64,000 nucleotides of DNA from Roseococcus sp. SYP-B2431 (GCF_004336745.1 NZ_SJXD01000026.1:124001-188000); one strand, 5' to 3'. Counted from the first letter of the stretch, positions 26,889 through 36,621 are shown. The notes: generated by a model not told the origin, from the letters alone. Numbers and translations are program-made.

Positions 26889-28252
26889 TGCCGGATTCGA
26901 CGAAACGACTTCTGGGTCGCCGCACGGCCCTGCTGGGCGGCGCCGCCCTTCTCGCCGGCTGCGAAACCGCCCGCGACTGGGCGGACGACTTCCTCGGCAC
27001 CACCAAGGTCCCGCTGCCCGGCGAGCGCCGCCCCGTGCTCTCCACCGAGCGCGAGGTCGCGGCCGACCAGGCCGCGGCCGCCCGCGCCTTCACGCTGCCG
27101 CCGCCCACGCTCAACCTCGAATGGCCGACGGCCGGCGGCGCGGCGGGCCATGCGCCCGGCCACCTCTCGCTGCCGCGCCCGATCGGCGAGGTCTGGCGCA
27201 CCTCCATCGGCTCGGGCAACGCCTATCGCCGGCGCCTCACCGCCTCCCCGCTCGTGGTGGGCGACGCGGTCTTCGCCATCGACGCGCTGGGCTGGGTGAC
27301 CTGCCTCGACGTCGCCCGCGGTGGGCGTCGCTGGCAGACCGACACCCGACCCCGCCGCGACCGCGACGGCGCGCTGGGCGGCGCCATCGCCTATTCGGAC
27401 GGCGTGCTCTACGTGGCCACCGGCCTGGCCGAGGTGCTGGCGCTCGATCCCGGCTCGGGCGAGATCAAGTGGCGCGCGCCGATCGGCGTGCCCGCCCGCG
27501 GCGGCCTTTCCATCGCCGGCAGCAAGATCCTGGTGCCGACCGTCGAGAATCATCTCGTCGCGCTCTCGACCGAGAATGGCGCCCGCGCCTGGGTCTTTCG
27601 CGCCTCGCCCGTGCAGGCGCTGCCGCTCGGCCTGCCGAGCCCGGCCGTCGAGGGCGACGTGGCCGTGGCAGGCTTCGCCTCGGGCGAGATCGTGGCGCTC
27701 AACGTCGCCGACGGCCGCGTGCTCTGGAGCGAGAGCCTCGGCACCACGCGGGGCGGCGTCTCCATCGCCGATATCGGCGCCATCTCGGCGCTCCCGGTCA
27801 TCGACCGCGGCCGGGTCTTCGCCATCGGCATGGCGGGCGCGGCGACCAGCCTCGACCTGCGCTCCGGCCGCCGCGTCTGGGAGCGGGAGGTCGGCGGATC
27901 GCTGACGCCGGCGCTCGCGGGCGACTGGTTCTTCGCCCTCACCCGCGGCAACCGGCTGATGGCGATGGAGCGCGACAACGGCCGTGTCCGCTGGATCTCC
28001 GAACTGCCCAGCTTCGAGGACGAGGCGCGCCGCCGCCGCCCGATCGTCTGGGGCCCGCCGGTGGTGGCCGGCGGCCGCCTGCTGCTCTCGTCCAGCAACC
28101 GCCAGCTCATCGAGGTGGATGCCGGATCGGGCGAGACCCTCCAGCGCCTGCGCCTGCCCGACGGCGCGACGCTGCAGCCGGTGGTGGCCAACAACAGCGT
28201 GTACCTGATGACGGACGGCGGCTCGGTCGTCGCCCTTCGCGGTGTAGGATAA
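26888..28252 (+). CDS. bamB: Outer membrane assembly lipoprotein BamB
   Basis: 454 residues. A lipoprotein signal with lipobox LLAGC (Cys25) and a twin arginine (GRRTALLGG) is followed by PQQ-like beta-propeller blades from about residue 90 on (FAIDALGWVTCLDVARGGRRW, LALDPGSGEIKW, VALNVADGRVLW and others). BamB is a periplasmic lipoprotein of the BAM complex that inserts beta-barrel proteins into the outer membrane. It is flanked by the TPR gene and der with 1-nt overlaps on both sides, the classical yfgM-bamB-der order. Confidence 0.9.
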   Translation: MPDSTKRLLGRRTALLGGAALLAGCETARDWADDFLGTTKVPLPGERRPVLSTEREVAADQAAAARAFTLPPPTLNLEWPTAGGAAGHAPGHLSLPRPIGEVWRTSIGSGNAYRRRLTASPLVVGDAVFAIDALGWVTCLDVARGGRRWQTDTRPRRDRDGALGGAIAYSDGVLYVATGLAEVLALDPGSGEIKWRAPIGVPARGGLSIAGSKILVPTVENHLVALSTENGARAWVFRASPVQALPLGLPSPAVEGDVAVAGFASGEIVALNVADGRVLWSESLGTTRGGVSIADIGAISALPVIDRGRVFAIGMAGAATSLDLRSGRRVWEREVGGSLTPALAGDWFFALTRGNRLMAMERDNGRVRWISELPSFEDEARRRRPIVWGPPVVAGGRLLLSSSNRQLIEVDAGSGETLQRLRLPDGATLQPVVANNSVYLMTDGGSVVALRGVG

Positions 28253-29664
28253 TGGCCGCGTCCGATGATCGGAGCGCCGGCGGGCGCGACGGTCTGAATC
28301 GGCCGCGCAAGGACTCCGACAGCCTTCCGGTGGTCGCCATTCTGGGCCGGCCGAACGTGGGCAAATCCTCCCTCTTCAACCGGCTCGTGGGGCGGCGCCT
28401 CGCGATCGTGGACGACACGCCCGGCGTGACCCGCGACCGCAAGGAGGCCGAGACCCAGATGGGCGGCCGCGACATCCTGCTGGTCGACACCGCCGGGCTG
28501 GAAGAGGCCGCGCCCGAGACGCTGTACGGCCGCATGCGGGCGAGCTCCGAGGCGGCGCTCGATCAGGCCGACGTCGCCGTCTTCGTGGTGGATGCCCGCA
28601 CCGGCATCACCGCCTCCGACCGGGCCTTCGCCAACTGGCTGCGCCGGGCGCGCCGGCCGGTGATCCTCGTCGCCAACAAGGCCGAGGGACGCGGCGGCGC
28701 TGCCAATGCCATGGAGGCCTATGAGCTCGGCCTCGGCGATCCCATCGCCGTCTCCGCCGAGCACAACGAGGGCATCGCGGGGCTGATGGAGGCCATCGCC
28801 GAGCACCTTCCCGAGCTCGAGCCCGAAATCGAGGAGGAGGGCGACGCCAAGCTGCTGCGCCTGGCCATCCTCGGCCGGCCGAACGCCGGAAAATCCACGC
28901 TCCTGAACACTCTGCTGGGGGAGGAGCGCATGATCACGGGCCCCGAGCCCGGCCTCACGCGCGACGCCATCGCCAGCCAGTGGCAGGACGAGCATGGGCC
29001 GATCCGCATCGTGGACACCGCGGGCATGCGCAAGCGCGCGCGCATCACGCATCGGCTGGAGGAGATGAGCGTCGCCTCCTCCATCGGCGCGCTGCGCGAG
29101 GCGGAGGTGGTGATCCTGGTGCTCGACGCCCTGCTGGGGCTGGAGGAGCAGGATATCCGCATCGCCCGCCTCGCCGAGCGCGAGGGCCGCGCGGTGGTGA
29201 TCGCGCTGAACAAGTGGGACGCGGTCGAGGACCACGCCGCTGCCCGCCAGCGCATCTCCGACACACTGGAAACCTCGCTGAACCAGCTGCGCGGCATCGA
29301 GGTCGTGACCATCTCGGCCGCGACCGGCGCGGGCGTGGACAAGCTGATGCCCGCCGTCCGCCGCACGCATGAGCGGTGGAACCGCCGCATCGGCACGGGC
29401 GCGCTGAACCGCTGGTTCGCGCATATGTTGGAGAAGCATCAGCTGCCGCTGGTCGAGGGCCGGCGCCTCAAGCTGCGCTACGCCACCATGCCCAAGGCGC
29501 GGCCGCCCACCATCACGATCTTCGGCACGCGCGCCGAGCAGCTGCCGCAGGAATACCAGCGCTACCTGCTCAACGGCTTCCGGGAAGAGTTCGACATGCC
29601 CGGCGTGCCGATCCGGCTGCAGCTGCGCGGGACGGAAAATCCCTATGCCGAGGAAGGCGAATAG
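28252..29664 (+). CDS. der: Ribosome-associated GTPase Der (EngA)
   Basis: 470 residues starting at the ATG that overlaps the bamB stop (TAATG). It has two tandem GTPase domains: G1 motifs GRPNVGKSS (about residues 32-40) and GRPNAGKST (about 211-219), with DTAG (G3) and NKAE/NKWD (G4) in each domain. A C-terminal KH-like domain ends in AEEGE. Der is essential for 50S ribosome assembly. The overlaps indicate one transcript with the TPR protein and BamB. Confidence 0.96.
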   Translation: MAASDDRSAGGRDGLNRPRKDSDSLPVVAILGRPNVGKSSLFNRLVGRRLAIVDDTPGVTRDRKEAETQMGGRDILLVDTAGLEEAAPETLYGRMRASSEAALDQADVAVFVVDARTGITASDRAFANWLRRARRPVILVANKAEGRGGAANAMEAYELGLGDPIAVSAEHNEGIAGLMEAIAEHLPELEPEIEEEGDAKLLRLAILGRPNAGKSTLLNTLLGEERMITGPEPGLTRDAIASQWQDEHGPIRIVDTAGMRKRARITHRLEEMSVASSIGALREAEVVILVLDALLGLEEQDIRIARLAEREGRAVVIALNKWDAVEDHAAARQRISDTLETSLNQLRGIEVVTISAATGAGVDKLMPAVRRTHERWNRRIGTGALNRWFAHMLEKHQLPLVEGRRLKLRYATMPKARPPTITIFGTRAEQLPQEYQRYLLNGFREEFDMPGVPIRLQLRGTENPYAEEGE

Positions 29665-29752
29665 GGCCAAGCAGGGCTGAGCTTCGGAAAACGCCGAACG
29701 GTCCGGCGCCCGCAGCCGTCTAGGCTCATGCCTCCCAAGGGAGGAAAGCCGC

Positions 29753-30565
29753 ATGAGCGCCGCCTATGAAACGTTCCGCGACCTGCACCAGAAGGGTTGC
29801 TTCGTCATGCCCAACCCATGGGATGGCGCATCGGCGGTGCTCCTGGCGCGCGAGGGCTTCGCGGCACTGGGCTCCACCTCGCTCGGCATCGCCTTCGCCT
29901 TGGGCGTGCCGGACGGGCGTGCGCTGCTGAGCCGCGAGGTCTCGATCGAGAACGCGGCGATGATCCACCGCCTCACCGGCCTGCCCGTGAACGGCGACCT
30001 GGAGGACGGTTTCGGCCCCTCGCCGGAAGACTGCGTGCGGACCGTCGAGGCCTCCATCGCCGCTGGCCTCGCGGGCCTGGGCATCGAGGACACCACGGCC
30101 AATCCGGCCGATCCGATCCACGGCTTCGACGCGGCCGTGGCCCGCGTGAAGGCGGCGGCAAAGGCCGCGCGCGGCAGGATCGTCCTGACCGGGCGGACGG
30201 ACAACTTCCTCAACGGCCGCCCGGACCTGGACGACACCATCCGCCGCCTCCAGGCCTTCGCCGAGGTCGGCGCCGACGTGCTCTACGCGCCCGGCCTGCC
30301 CGACATGGCGGCCATCGAGGCCGTGGTGAAGGCGGTGGCGCCCAAGCCCGTGAACGTGGTCTTCGGCCCGCGCAGCGGCCCGGTGCCGCTTGCGGTGCTG
30401 GCGGCGGCCGGCGTGCGCCGCGTGTCGCTCGGCGGCTCGCTCTATCGCCAGGCGATGGGCGCGATGGTGGGCGCGGCGCGGCGCCTCAGGGCGGGCGACT
30501 TCGACATCATGGGCGGGGCGCCCACCAGCGCCGAGGTGACGGAGCTCCTGCCGACGCGCGGCTGA
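29753..30565 (+). CDS. Isocitrate lyase / PEP mutase family protein
   Basis: 270 residues with the (beta/alpha)8 barrel pattern of the family: FVMPNPWDGASAVLLAREGFAALGSTS, NGDLEDGFGPSPEDC, GIEDTT and RTDNFL. Mg2+ would bind the Asp/Glu in these motifs. The KKCGH catalytic loop of true isocitrate or methylisocitrate lyases is not present. Relatives act as oxaloacetate decarboxylases, 2,3-dimethylmalate lyases or phosphonate enzymes, so substrate is open. It is a single gene with an 88-bp gap after der; the CoA-transferase A gene follows 145 bp later. Confidence 0.8.
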   Translation: MSAAYETFRDLHQKGCFVMPNPWDGASAVLLAREGFAALGSTSLGIAFALGVPDGRALLSREVSIENAAMIHRLTGLPVNGDLEDGFGPSPEDCVRTVEASIAAGLAGLGIEDTTANPADPIHGFDAAVARVKAAAKAARGRIVLTGRTDNFLNGRPDLDDTIRRLQAFAEVGADVLYAPGLPDMAAIEAVVKAVAPKPVNVVFGPRSGPVPLAVLAAAGVRRVSLGGSLYRQAMGAMVGAARRLRAGDFDIMGGAPTSAEVTELLPTRG

Positions 30566-30710
30566 CATCGCCGGCGCAATGTCGAAGGGTCGCCCGACCG
30601 ACCGCCCAGATGCCCCCCTTGGAGATTGCGGCCCGACGCCGCAGTATCCGCCGCGAAGAAGGGCGGCGCGCCGTGCGCCGCGATGCCGGCACTCGGGGGC
30701 GGAACTCTAC

Positions 30711-31394
30711 ATGATCAACAAGATCGTCGACTCGCTGGTCGACGCCCTGTCCGGCGTGAAGGACGGGTCCACGGTGCTCATCGGCGGCTTCGGCAGCGCC
30801 GGCCAGCCGGACGAGCTGATCGAGGCGCTGATCGAGCAGGGCGCGAAGGACCTCACCTGCGTCGCGAACAATGCCGGCACGGGGCATGTCGGCCTGGCCC
30901 GGCTGATGGAGCTTGGCCGCGTCCGCAAGATCATCTGCTCCTTCCCGCGCAGCGCCGGCAGCGTGGTCTTCGAGGAGCTGTACCGCGAGGGCAAGATCGA
31001 GCTGGAGATCGTGCCCCAGGGCACCATGGCCGAGCGCATGCGCGCCGCCGGCGCCGGCATCCCCGCCTTCTTCACCGCGACCTCGCACGGGACGCTGCTC
31101 GCCAAGGGCAAGGAGGAGCGCGAGTTCGAGGGCCGCAAATACGTGATGGAGCGCTGGCTGAAGGCCGATGTCGCGCTGATCGAGGCCTGGAAGGCCGATC
31201 GCTGGGGCAATCTCGTCTACAATCAGTCCGGCCGGAACTTCAATCCCGTGATGGCGACGGCGGCGGAGCTGACCATCTGCCAGACGCAGCACATCGTGGA
31301 GCTCGGCGAACTCGATCCCGAGGCAATCGCCACGCCGGGCATCTACGTGAATCGCGTGGTGCGGGTGGATCGCGGGGCGCCCTGGGCGCCGTGA
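30711..31394 (+). CDS. 3-oxoacid CoA-transferase subunit A
   Basis: 227 residues of the SCOT/PcaI family, with GGFGSAGQPDELIEALIEQGAKDLTCVANNAGTG near residues 25-59, the glycine-rich CoA site, and GQSGRNFNP-type segments later. It pairs with subunit B to move CoA from succinyl-CoA to acetoacetate or 3-oxoadipate in ketone or aromatic acid use. The ATG at 30711 has GGCGGA upstream. Its partner is normally adjacent but here lies 1.6 kb downstream, with two reverse-strand genes between. Confidence 0.88.
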   Translation: MINKIVDSLVDALSGVKDGSTVLIGGFGSAGQPDELIEALIEQGAKDLTCVANNAGTGHVGLARLMELGRVRKIICSFPRSAGSVVFEELYREGKIELEIVPQGTMAERMRAAGAGIPAFFTATSHGTLLAKGKEEREFEGRKYVMERWLKADVALIEAWKADRWGNLVYNQSGRNFNPVMATAAELTICQTQHIVELGELDPEAIATPGIYVNRVVRVDRGAPWAP

Positions 31395-31454
31395 TGCCGG
31401 CGGCGCGGGAGGGCTCGCCCTCCCGCGGATGCGCTCCCTCGCCTCGGCAGCCGT

Positions 31455-32427
31455 CTACGCCGCCGGTCGCCGCCAGTGCAGCGCCAACTCGCGCGAGCGC
31501 GCCATGGCCCGGGCCCGCGTCTCCTCCCGCGGCGTGATCTCCGCCATCGCGCGCGCCAGTCGCGCGAGCGTCGCCTCGCCGGCCTTGGTCAGAGGCAGCC
31601 GCGGCACGGCCGGGCAGAGGCTCAGCAGCTGCAGCGCGGCCTTCACCGGCACCGGGTTGGTCTCGGCGAAAAGCGCCTCGTGCAGCGGTGCCAGCAGGTC
31701 GCGCAGCTCGGCGAAGCGGTGCAGGTCGCCCGCCCGCCATGCGCTGTCGATGGCGGCGCAGAGGGCGGGCGTGACATTGGCCGTCACCGAGATGCAGCCC
31801 TCGCCCCCCATGGCCAGATGCGCCGCGGCCGTCCCGTCGTCGCCGGAGAATTGCGGGAACTACGCCCCGCAGAGCCGGCGCAGCCGCGCGGGCCGCGAGA
31901 GGTCCGACGTCGCGTCCTTGATCGCGGCGATCGCGCCCTCCTCCCAGAGCCGGGCGACGGTCTCGTCACTGAAGGCGACGCCCGCCCGCGAAGGCACGTC
32001 ATAGAGCATCACCGGCAGGCCACTTCGCGCGGCCACGGCGCGGACATGCGCGCGCAGCCCCTCCTGACCCGGCCGCACATAGGGCGGCGCCGAGATCAGC
32101 AGGCCGGCGGCGCCGGCATGGCCCGCCGCCTCGGCCAGGGCCACGGCGGCCTCCGTGCAGGGCGCGCCGATGCCGGCAATCACCGGCACACGGCCGGCCA
32201 CCGCCTCGACGACGGCATGCACCGCGCGCGCCTGTTCCTCGGGCCGCATTGCGGGCGCCTCGCCTGTCGTGCCGCAGACCACGAGGCCGCCGGCGCCGCG
32301 CAGCACGGCACGGTCGGCGAGACGCGCGAGCACGTGCAGGTCGAGGTCCAGCGTATCCGCCCCCGAAGGGCGTCACGAGCGCGGGGATGGCGCCGCGCAG
32401 CGCGTCGAACGAACCGGCGCCGCTCAT
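31455..32427 (-). pseudogene. Dihydrodipicolinate synthase (dapA)-like pseudogene
   Basis: The parts of a DapA-type aldolase are recognisable in order: MSGAGSFDALRGAIPALVTPF from the ATG at 32427, then after a frame change DTLDLDLHVLARLADRAVLRGAGGLVVCGTTGEAPAM, the PPYV site, IKDATSDL with the Schiff-base Lys, and the C-terminal ISVTANVTPALC. Two lesions break it: an extra G in a G-rich run near 32362 shifts the frame, and an in-frame TAG lies at 31860-31862 within what should read LCGA-x-FPQFSGDD. No full-length product can be made. The start overlaps the next upstream gene by 4 nt, so an operon of decayed genes is likely. Both lesions could in principle be sequence errors, but two are less likely. 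Confidence 0.8.
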
Positions 32428-32858
32428 CGGACCGCTCCCCGGTCCGCCCCTTGGCGGCAGAGCAGCAGCACCACGCCGTCCAGGCCGGCGCGGCGCCGCA
32501 CGCGGGAGAAGCCGTATTCGTGCAGGCTGCGGACTAGGCGGCGCGCGGCCTGGGCGGCGGCGCCCCGCAGCGTCAGGGCGAGCCTCCCGCCGCGGCCCAG
32601 GGCGCGGCGGGCGCTCTCGGCCACCGCGACGGCCTCGGCCTGGCTCGCGACGCCCTCCGCGATCACGAGGTCGGCGGGCTCGGGATGGCGTGGCGGCGCG
32701 GCCAGGCTGACCGCGGAGCGGCAGCCATGGCGCAGCGCGGAGCAGAGCAGCTCCGGTCCGCCATGCACGAGCAGCAGGCGGTCCCCGGGGCGCGCCTCGG
32801 CGAGGTCGAGCAGGTCGCCCGTGGGGTTGAAACGGGCAGGTCGGTCAGGGTCTGGCAT
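32424..32858 (-). CDS. Small Rossmann-like protein, possible degenerate methyltransferase
   Basis: 144 residues from an ATG at 32858 with GGAGAGG upstream; an ATG 12 bp further out is possible. The middle resembles a methyltransferase or Rossmann core: LLLVHGGPELLCSALRHGC, PADLVIAEGVASQAEAV and ALGRGGRLALTLRG, ending in GVVLLLCRQG. It is much shorter than a full methyltransferase and lacks the usual GxGxG, so it may be a remnant or a minor domain. It overlaps the dapA-like pseudogene by 4 nt. No function is claimed. Confidence 0.45.
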   Translation of the reverse strand: MPDPDRPARFNPTGDLLDLAEARPGDRLLLVHGGPELLCSALRHGCRSAVSLAAPPRHPEPADLVIAEGVASQAEAVAVAESARRALGRGGRLALTLRGAAAQAARRLVRSLHEYGFSRVRRRAGLDGVVLLLCRQGADRGAVR

Positions 32859-33004
32859 GGTCCTCTCCATGCCGGAAAGCTGCGCCTGGCGGGCGTCGCG
32901 GCGCGATGCGGTTCGCGGTCCCGCCCCGTAAGGCGCGCATAAGCCCCACGCTGGACCTCCGCGCGCCGCGGGCTTAGCTTCGACGGCCTCAGGAGGACCA
33001 TCCA

Positions 33005-33646
33005 ATGCCCTACAGCCGCACCGACATGGCCGCGAAGGCCGCCGCCGATATTCCGGAGGGCTGGGTGGTCAATCTGGGCATCGGCATGCCGACGCTCATC
33101 GCCAACGAAGTGCCGCTGGAGCGCGAGGTCCTCTTCCAGTCGGAGAACGGCGTGCTGGGCATGGGCCCGGCGCCGGAAAAGGGCAAGGAAACGCCCTGGC
33201 TCATCAATGCCGGCAAGCAGTTCGTCACGCTGCGCGCCGGCGGCTCCTTCTGCCACCATGCCGACAGCTTCGCGATGATCCGCGGCGGGCATATCGACCT
33301 CTGCGTGCTGGGCGGCTTCGAGGTCGCGGAGAATGGCGACCTCGCCAACTGGGCGACCAGCGAGAACGACACGGCCCCCGCCGTCGGCGGCGCGATGGAC
33401 CTCGGCGCCGGCGCCAAGCGCCTCTGGGTCGTGATGGACCACACGACCAAGGACGGCCGCCCGAAGATCGTGGAGAAGTGCGGCTATCCGCTGACGGCGC
33501 TGGGCAATGTCAGCCGCGTCTACACCAACCTCGCCGTGCTGGACGTGGTGCAGGGCCTCGGCTTCGTCGTGCGCGACATCGCGGACAGGATCAGCCTGGA
33601 GGAGCTTCAGGCAAAGAGCGCCGCCAAGCTCCACACGCAGTCGTGA
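33005..33646 (+). CDS. 3-oxoacid CoA-transferase subunit B
   Basis: 213 residues. The active-site glutamate lies in SENGVLGMGPAP (residues about 41-52). GGHIDLCVLGGFEV and the mid-chain segment with KDGRPKIVEKCGYPLT are family features. It completes the two-subunit transferase with the gene at 30711 and must be expressed from its own promoter, or from read-through across the reverse-strand pair. AGGAGG lies just before the ATG. An acyl-CoA dehydrogenase gene follows after 10 bp. Confidence 0.9.
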   Translation: MPYSRTDMAAKAAADIPEGWVVNLGIGMPTLIANEVPLEREVLFQSENGVLGMGPAPEKGKETPWLINAGKQFVTLRAGGSFCHHADSFAMIRGGHIDLCVLGGFEVAENGDLANWATSENDTAPAVGGAMDLGAGAKRLWVVMDHTTKDGRPKIVEKCGYPLTALGNVSRVYTNLAVLDVVQGLGFVVRDIADRISLEELQAKSAAKLHTQS

Positions 33647-33656
33647 GGGCGGGGGC

Positions 33657-34754
33657 ATGAGCGCTTCGGCCGCCGGCGTCGCGCCCTTCGCGGGCGACCG
33701 CGCCGAGAGCATCGAGATGATCCGCGATTCCGCGCGCGGCCTGCTGGGCGCGGAGATGGCGCGCGTGCGCAGGCTGCGCTTCACCGAGCCGGGCTTCGAC
33801 CCCGCCCTGCTGCGGCAGATGGGCGAGGCGGGCTGGATCGGCCTCGCCGTTTCCGAGGATGCCGGCGGAACCGGCCTCGGCATGGGCGAGATGGTCGCGC
33901 TGGCCGAGGAGATCGGCCGCTCGCTCGCGCCCGAGCCGCTGATCGGCTGCGCCCTCTCGGCCGACCTGTTGGCCGCGGCCGGCGCCACGGAGCTGCTGGG
34001 CCAGCTCCTCGCCGGCGAGGCCGTGGTGCTCACCGCCTGGCAGGACCGCGCGAACACGCTGGCCCTGGCCGAGACGCCGGATGGCGCGCGCGGCTTCGTG
34101 CCGATGGCCGCGGGCGCGACGCACATCCTCTGGCCCGTCGCTGACGGCGCCCGCGTGATGCTGCACGTGCTGACGCGCGACCAGGTCGAGATCACGGCCG
34201 AATCCACGCAGGATGGCGGCCATCTCGGCACGATCGTGCCGAAGCCCTGGACCGGCCACGGTCCCGGGACGCACATCGCCGACGACGTGAAGGCCGCGCT
34301 CGCCGAGGCGCTGGACCGCGCGGCGCTCGCCACCGCGGCGTCGCTGCTCGGCGGCATGGAGGCGAGCTTCGCGATGACGCTGGACTATCTCCGCACGCGG
34401 CAGCAGTTCGGCAGGATCATCGGCACCTTCCAGTCGCTGCAGCACAAGGCGGCGGATGCGAAGATGCAGGTGGCGCTCACCCGCGCGGCCGTCGAGCAGG
34501 CGGCCGCCGCGCTGGATGACGGGGTGTCCGGCGATGCGGCCAAGGCGATCGTGAGCCGCGCCAAGGCGCGCGCCAGCGAGGCGTCCATGCTCGTCGCCCA
34601 GGCCTGCGTGCAGCTGCATGGCGGCATCGGCTACACCGACGACTACGATGCCGGCCTCTACATGCGCCGCGCCATGGTCCAGGCCCCTGCCCTCGGCGGC
34701 GCCGCGCTGCACCGCAAGCGCTTCATGGCCCTGGCGCCGGAGACCGAGGAATGA
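33657..34754 (+). CDS. Acyl-CoA dehydrogenase family protein
   Basis: 365 residues. N-terminal helices (PALLRQMGEAGWIGLAVSEDAGGTGLG), a middle beta domain (residues about 110-210) and the C-terminal helical domain with RQQFGRIIGTFQSLQHKAADAKMQ and QLHGGIGYTDDYDAGLYMRRA are those of FAD-dependent acyl-CoA dehydrogenases. It lies between CoA-transferase B and an enoyl-CoA hydratase, with a 4-nt overlap into the latter, so a beta-oxidation-like short operon is likely. The substrate chain is unknown. Confidence 0.87.
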   Translation: MSASAAGVAPFAGDRAESIEMIRDSARGLLGAEMARVRRLRFTEPGFDPALLRQMGEAGWIGLAVSEDAGGTGLGMGEMVALAEEIGRSLAPEPLIGCALSADLLAAAGATELLGQLLAGEAVVLTAWQDRANTLALAETPDGARGFVPMAAGATHILWPVADGARVMLHVLTRDQVEITAESTQDGGHLGTIVPKPWTGHGPGTHIADDVKAALAEALDRAALATAASLLGGMEASFAMTLDYLRTRQQFGRIIGTFQSLQHKAADAKMQVALTRAAVEQAAAALDDGVSGDAAKAIVSRAKARASEASMLVAQACVQLHGGIGYTDDYDAGLYMRRAMVQAPALGGAALHRKRFMALAPETEE

Positions 34755-35536
34755 ACGACGTGACCGAAGCGCCCGTCATGCGCATCGCCGAGGAGCGGCA
34801 CGGCGCCGTCCTCGTGCTCACCATCGACTATCCCGCGCGCCGCAACGCGCTGGCCGTTCCGCTGCGGCAGGAGCTGGAGGAGGCGATCGAGCGCGCCAAC
34901 ACGGACCGGAGCATCCGCTGCCTCGTGCTCACCGGCGCGGGCGGGGTGTTCAGCGCCGGCGGCGACATCTCCGGGATGAACATTGAGAACCCCTATGACG
35001 GGCGCGAGCGCATGCGCCGCACGCACCGCCTCGTGCGCATCATGGCGCGCAGCAACCTGCCGATCGTGGCCGCCGTCGAGGGTTGGGCAGTGGGCGCGGG
35101 CCTCTCGCTGATGCTGCTCTGCGACACGGTGGTCGCGGCAGAGAATGCGCGCTTCATGGCGGGCTTCCACAAGATCGGCCTGATGGCGGACATGGGCATG
35201 CCGGCGACGCTGCCGGCCCGCATCGGCGTCGGCCGCGCGCGCGACATGCTGCTGCACCACACCCAGTATCTCGGCACGGAGGGCAAGGAGATCGGTCTCG
35301 TCGACTACGTGGTGCCACCGGGCCGGGCGCTCGAGGTCGCGATGGAGAAGGCGCAGGCGCTGGCCGAATCCGCGCCGCTGCCCATCGCCTTCACGCGGCA
35401 GTGGTTCGCCGAGGATCTCGACAAGGCGCTGGCGCGCGAGGCCGATTTCCAGGCGACGCTCTTCGTGACGCAGGACCACAAGGAGGGGCGCGAGGCCTTC
35501 CTGGGCAAGCGCAAGCCGGCCTTCACGGGGAAGTGA
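34751..35536 (+). CDS. Enoyl-CoA hydratase/isomerase family protein
   Basis: 261 residues of the crotonase fold. The oxyanion-hole regions are visible: ARRNALAVPLRQELEEAIERANTDRSIRCLVLTGAGGVFSAGGDISG (about residues 30-76) and AVEGWAVGAGLSLMLLCDTVVAAENARF (about 108-135). The ATG overlaps the dehydrogenase stop by 4 nt. It probably hydrates an enoyl-CoA in the pathway fed by the CoA-transferase and dehydrogenase. The exact substrate is not shown. Confidence 0.88.
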   Translation: MNDVTEAPVMRIAEERHGAVLVLTIDYPARRNALAVPLRQELEEAIERANTDRSIRCLVLTGAGGVFSAGGDISGMNIENPYDGRERMRRTHRLVRIMARSNLPIVAAVEGWAVGAGLSLMLLCDTVVAAENARFMAGFHKIGLMADMGMPATLPARIGVGRARDMLLHHTQYLGTEGKEIGLVDYVVPPGRALEVAMEKAQALAESAPLPIAFTRQWFAEDLDKALAREADFQATLFVTQDHKEGREAFLGKRKPAFTGK

Positions 35537-35558
35537 ACCGGGGGGCATCGTCCCCCCC

Positions 35559-36551
35559 TCATTCGCCCAGCGTCGTCCCCGCGCGACGCTCACCTCCGGC
35601 GCCGATGGTTCGGGTTTCGCCGTCCAGGGGCAGTTCGCAGTGGTTATGGATATGCGTCGCCGCGACAGCCGCCTGGCCCATGCCGACCACGATCTGGTCC
35701 AGCCCCCGCACGATGTCGCCCGCGGCGTAAAGTCCGGGGACACTCGTCTGGCCGTGCCCGTCCACGACGAGCGCGCCGGAATCGTCGCATCGCGCCCCCA
35801 GACCGACGGCCAGCTCGGTGCGATAGTGCAGGCCCAGCGCCGAGTAGAGGAGGTCGAAGCGCAGCTCCGCGCCGCCGCCCGTGCGCAGGGCCATGATGCG
35901 GCCGTCCCGCACGTCGAGCCCCGCGATCGCCTCCTCCACGAGGCGGATCCGGTGGCGGCGCGCGATCTCGAGCTCTTCGGGAGAGAGAAGCAGCTTCTCC
36001 CCGAGGCTCAGCAGCGAAACGTCGTTCGAATAGGTCCTGGCGATGAAGGCCGCTTCCGCCAACCCCCGCGTGCCATGGCCGATGACCGCGATCCGCCGGT
36101 CCCGCGCTTCGAAGCCGTCGCAGATGGGGCAATAGCGCACGAGTCCGCGCCGCACAGCATCCGGCAGGTCCGGCAGTCGCGGCTCGATGTCCCTCGATCC
36201 CGCGGCCAGGAGGATCCGCCGGGCACTCATCCGGCAACGGCCGCCATCCCTCAGGCGAATCTCGGCCATCAGCGCGGCGCCGTCGCGGAGCAGCGAGGTC
36301 ACACGTCCCATCCGGGGCTCCACGCCATACTGGCCGGCATGCGCCCGGATTCGCGCCAGGATGCCGCTGCCAGGGATGCCGTCCCCGAAGAACGGGATGT
36401 TGTGGCTCTCCGGGATGCTGGCCGCCCGGGACTCTCCCGCATCGATCACGGCGAAGCGGCGCTTGAAGCGCGCAAGGTAGATGGCCGCGGTGAGGCCGAC
36501 CGGGCCGCCGCCGATCACCAGCACATCGAGCCCGTCGCCTTCGGGGGTCAT
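35559..36551 (-). CDS. Thioredoxin-reductase-like FAD/NAD(P) oxidoreductase
   Basis: 330 residues from the ATG at 36551 ([30 protein letters not shown]), with the FAD GxGxxG at about residues 13-18. The pair CPICDGFE near residue 140 keeps the redox-active CxxC of thioredoxin reductases. The second dinucleotide site ([15 protein letters not shown]) and the C-terminal [11 protein letters not shown] follow. The protein resembles TrxB-like flavoproteins of unassigned partner. It is a single gene convergent with the enoyl-CoA hydratase; 22 bp separate them. Confidence 0.8.
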   Translation of the reverse strand: MTPEGDGLDVLVIGGGPVGLTAAIYLARFKRRFAVIDAGESRAASIPESHNIPFFGDGIPGSGILARIRAHAGQYGVEPRMGRVTSLLRDGAALMAEIRLRDGGRCRMSARRILLAAGSRDIEPRLPDLPDAVRRGLVRYCPICDGFEARDRRIAVIGHGTRGLAEAAFIARTYSNDVSLLSLGEKLLLSPEELEIARRHRIRLVEEAIAGLDVRDGRIMALRTGGGAELRFDLLYSALGLHYRTELAVGLGARCDDSGALVVDGHGQTSVPGLYAAGDIVRGLDQIVVGMGQAAVAATHIHNHCELPLDGETRTIGAGGERRAGTTLGE

Positions 36552-36621
36552 GGCAGCCCTTTCTTCCGTCGCGAGGCGTTGTCTCGCGGCGCGCGCTCGC
36601 TCGGAGTCCTCAAGGGCGAAG

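Noticed and set aside
31455-31811. Separate small gene at the 3' end of the dapA-like region
   Set aside because: It is the C-terminal third of the dapA-like pseudogene beyond the in-frame TAG, not an independent gene.
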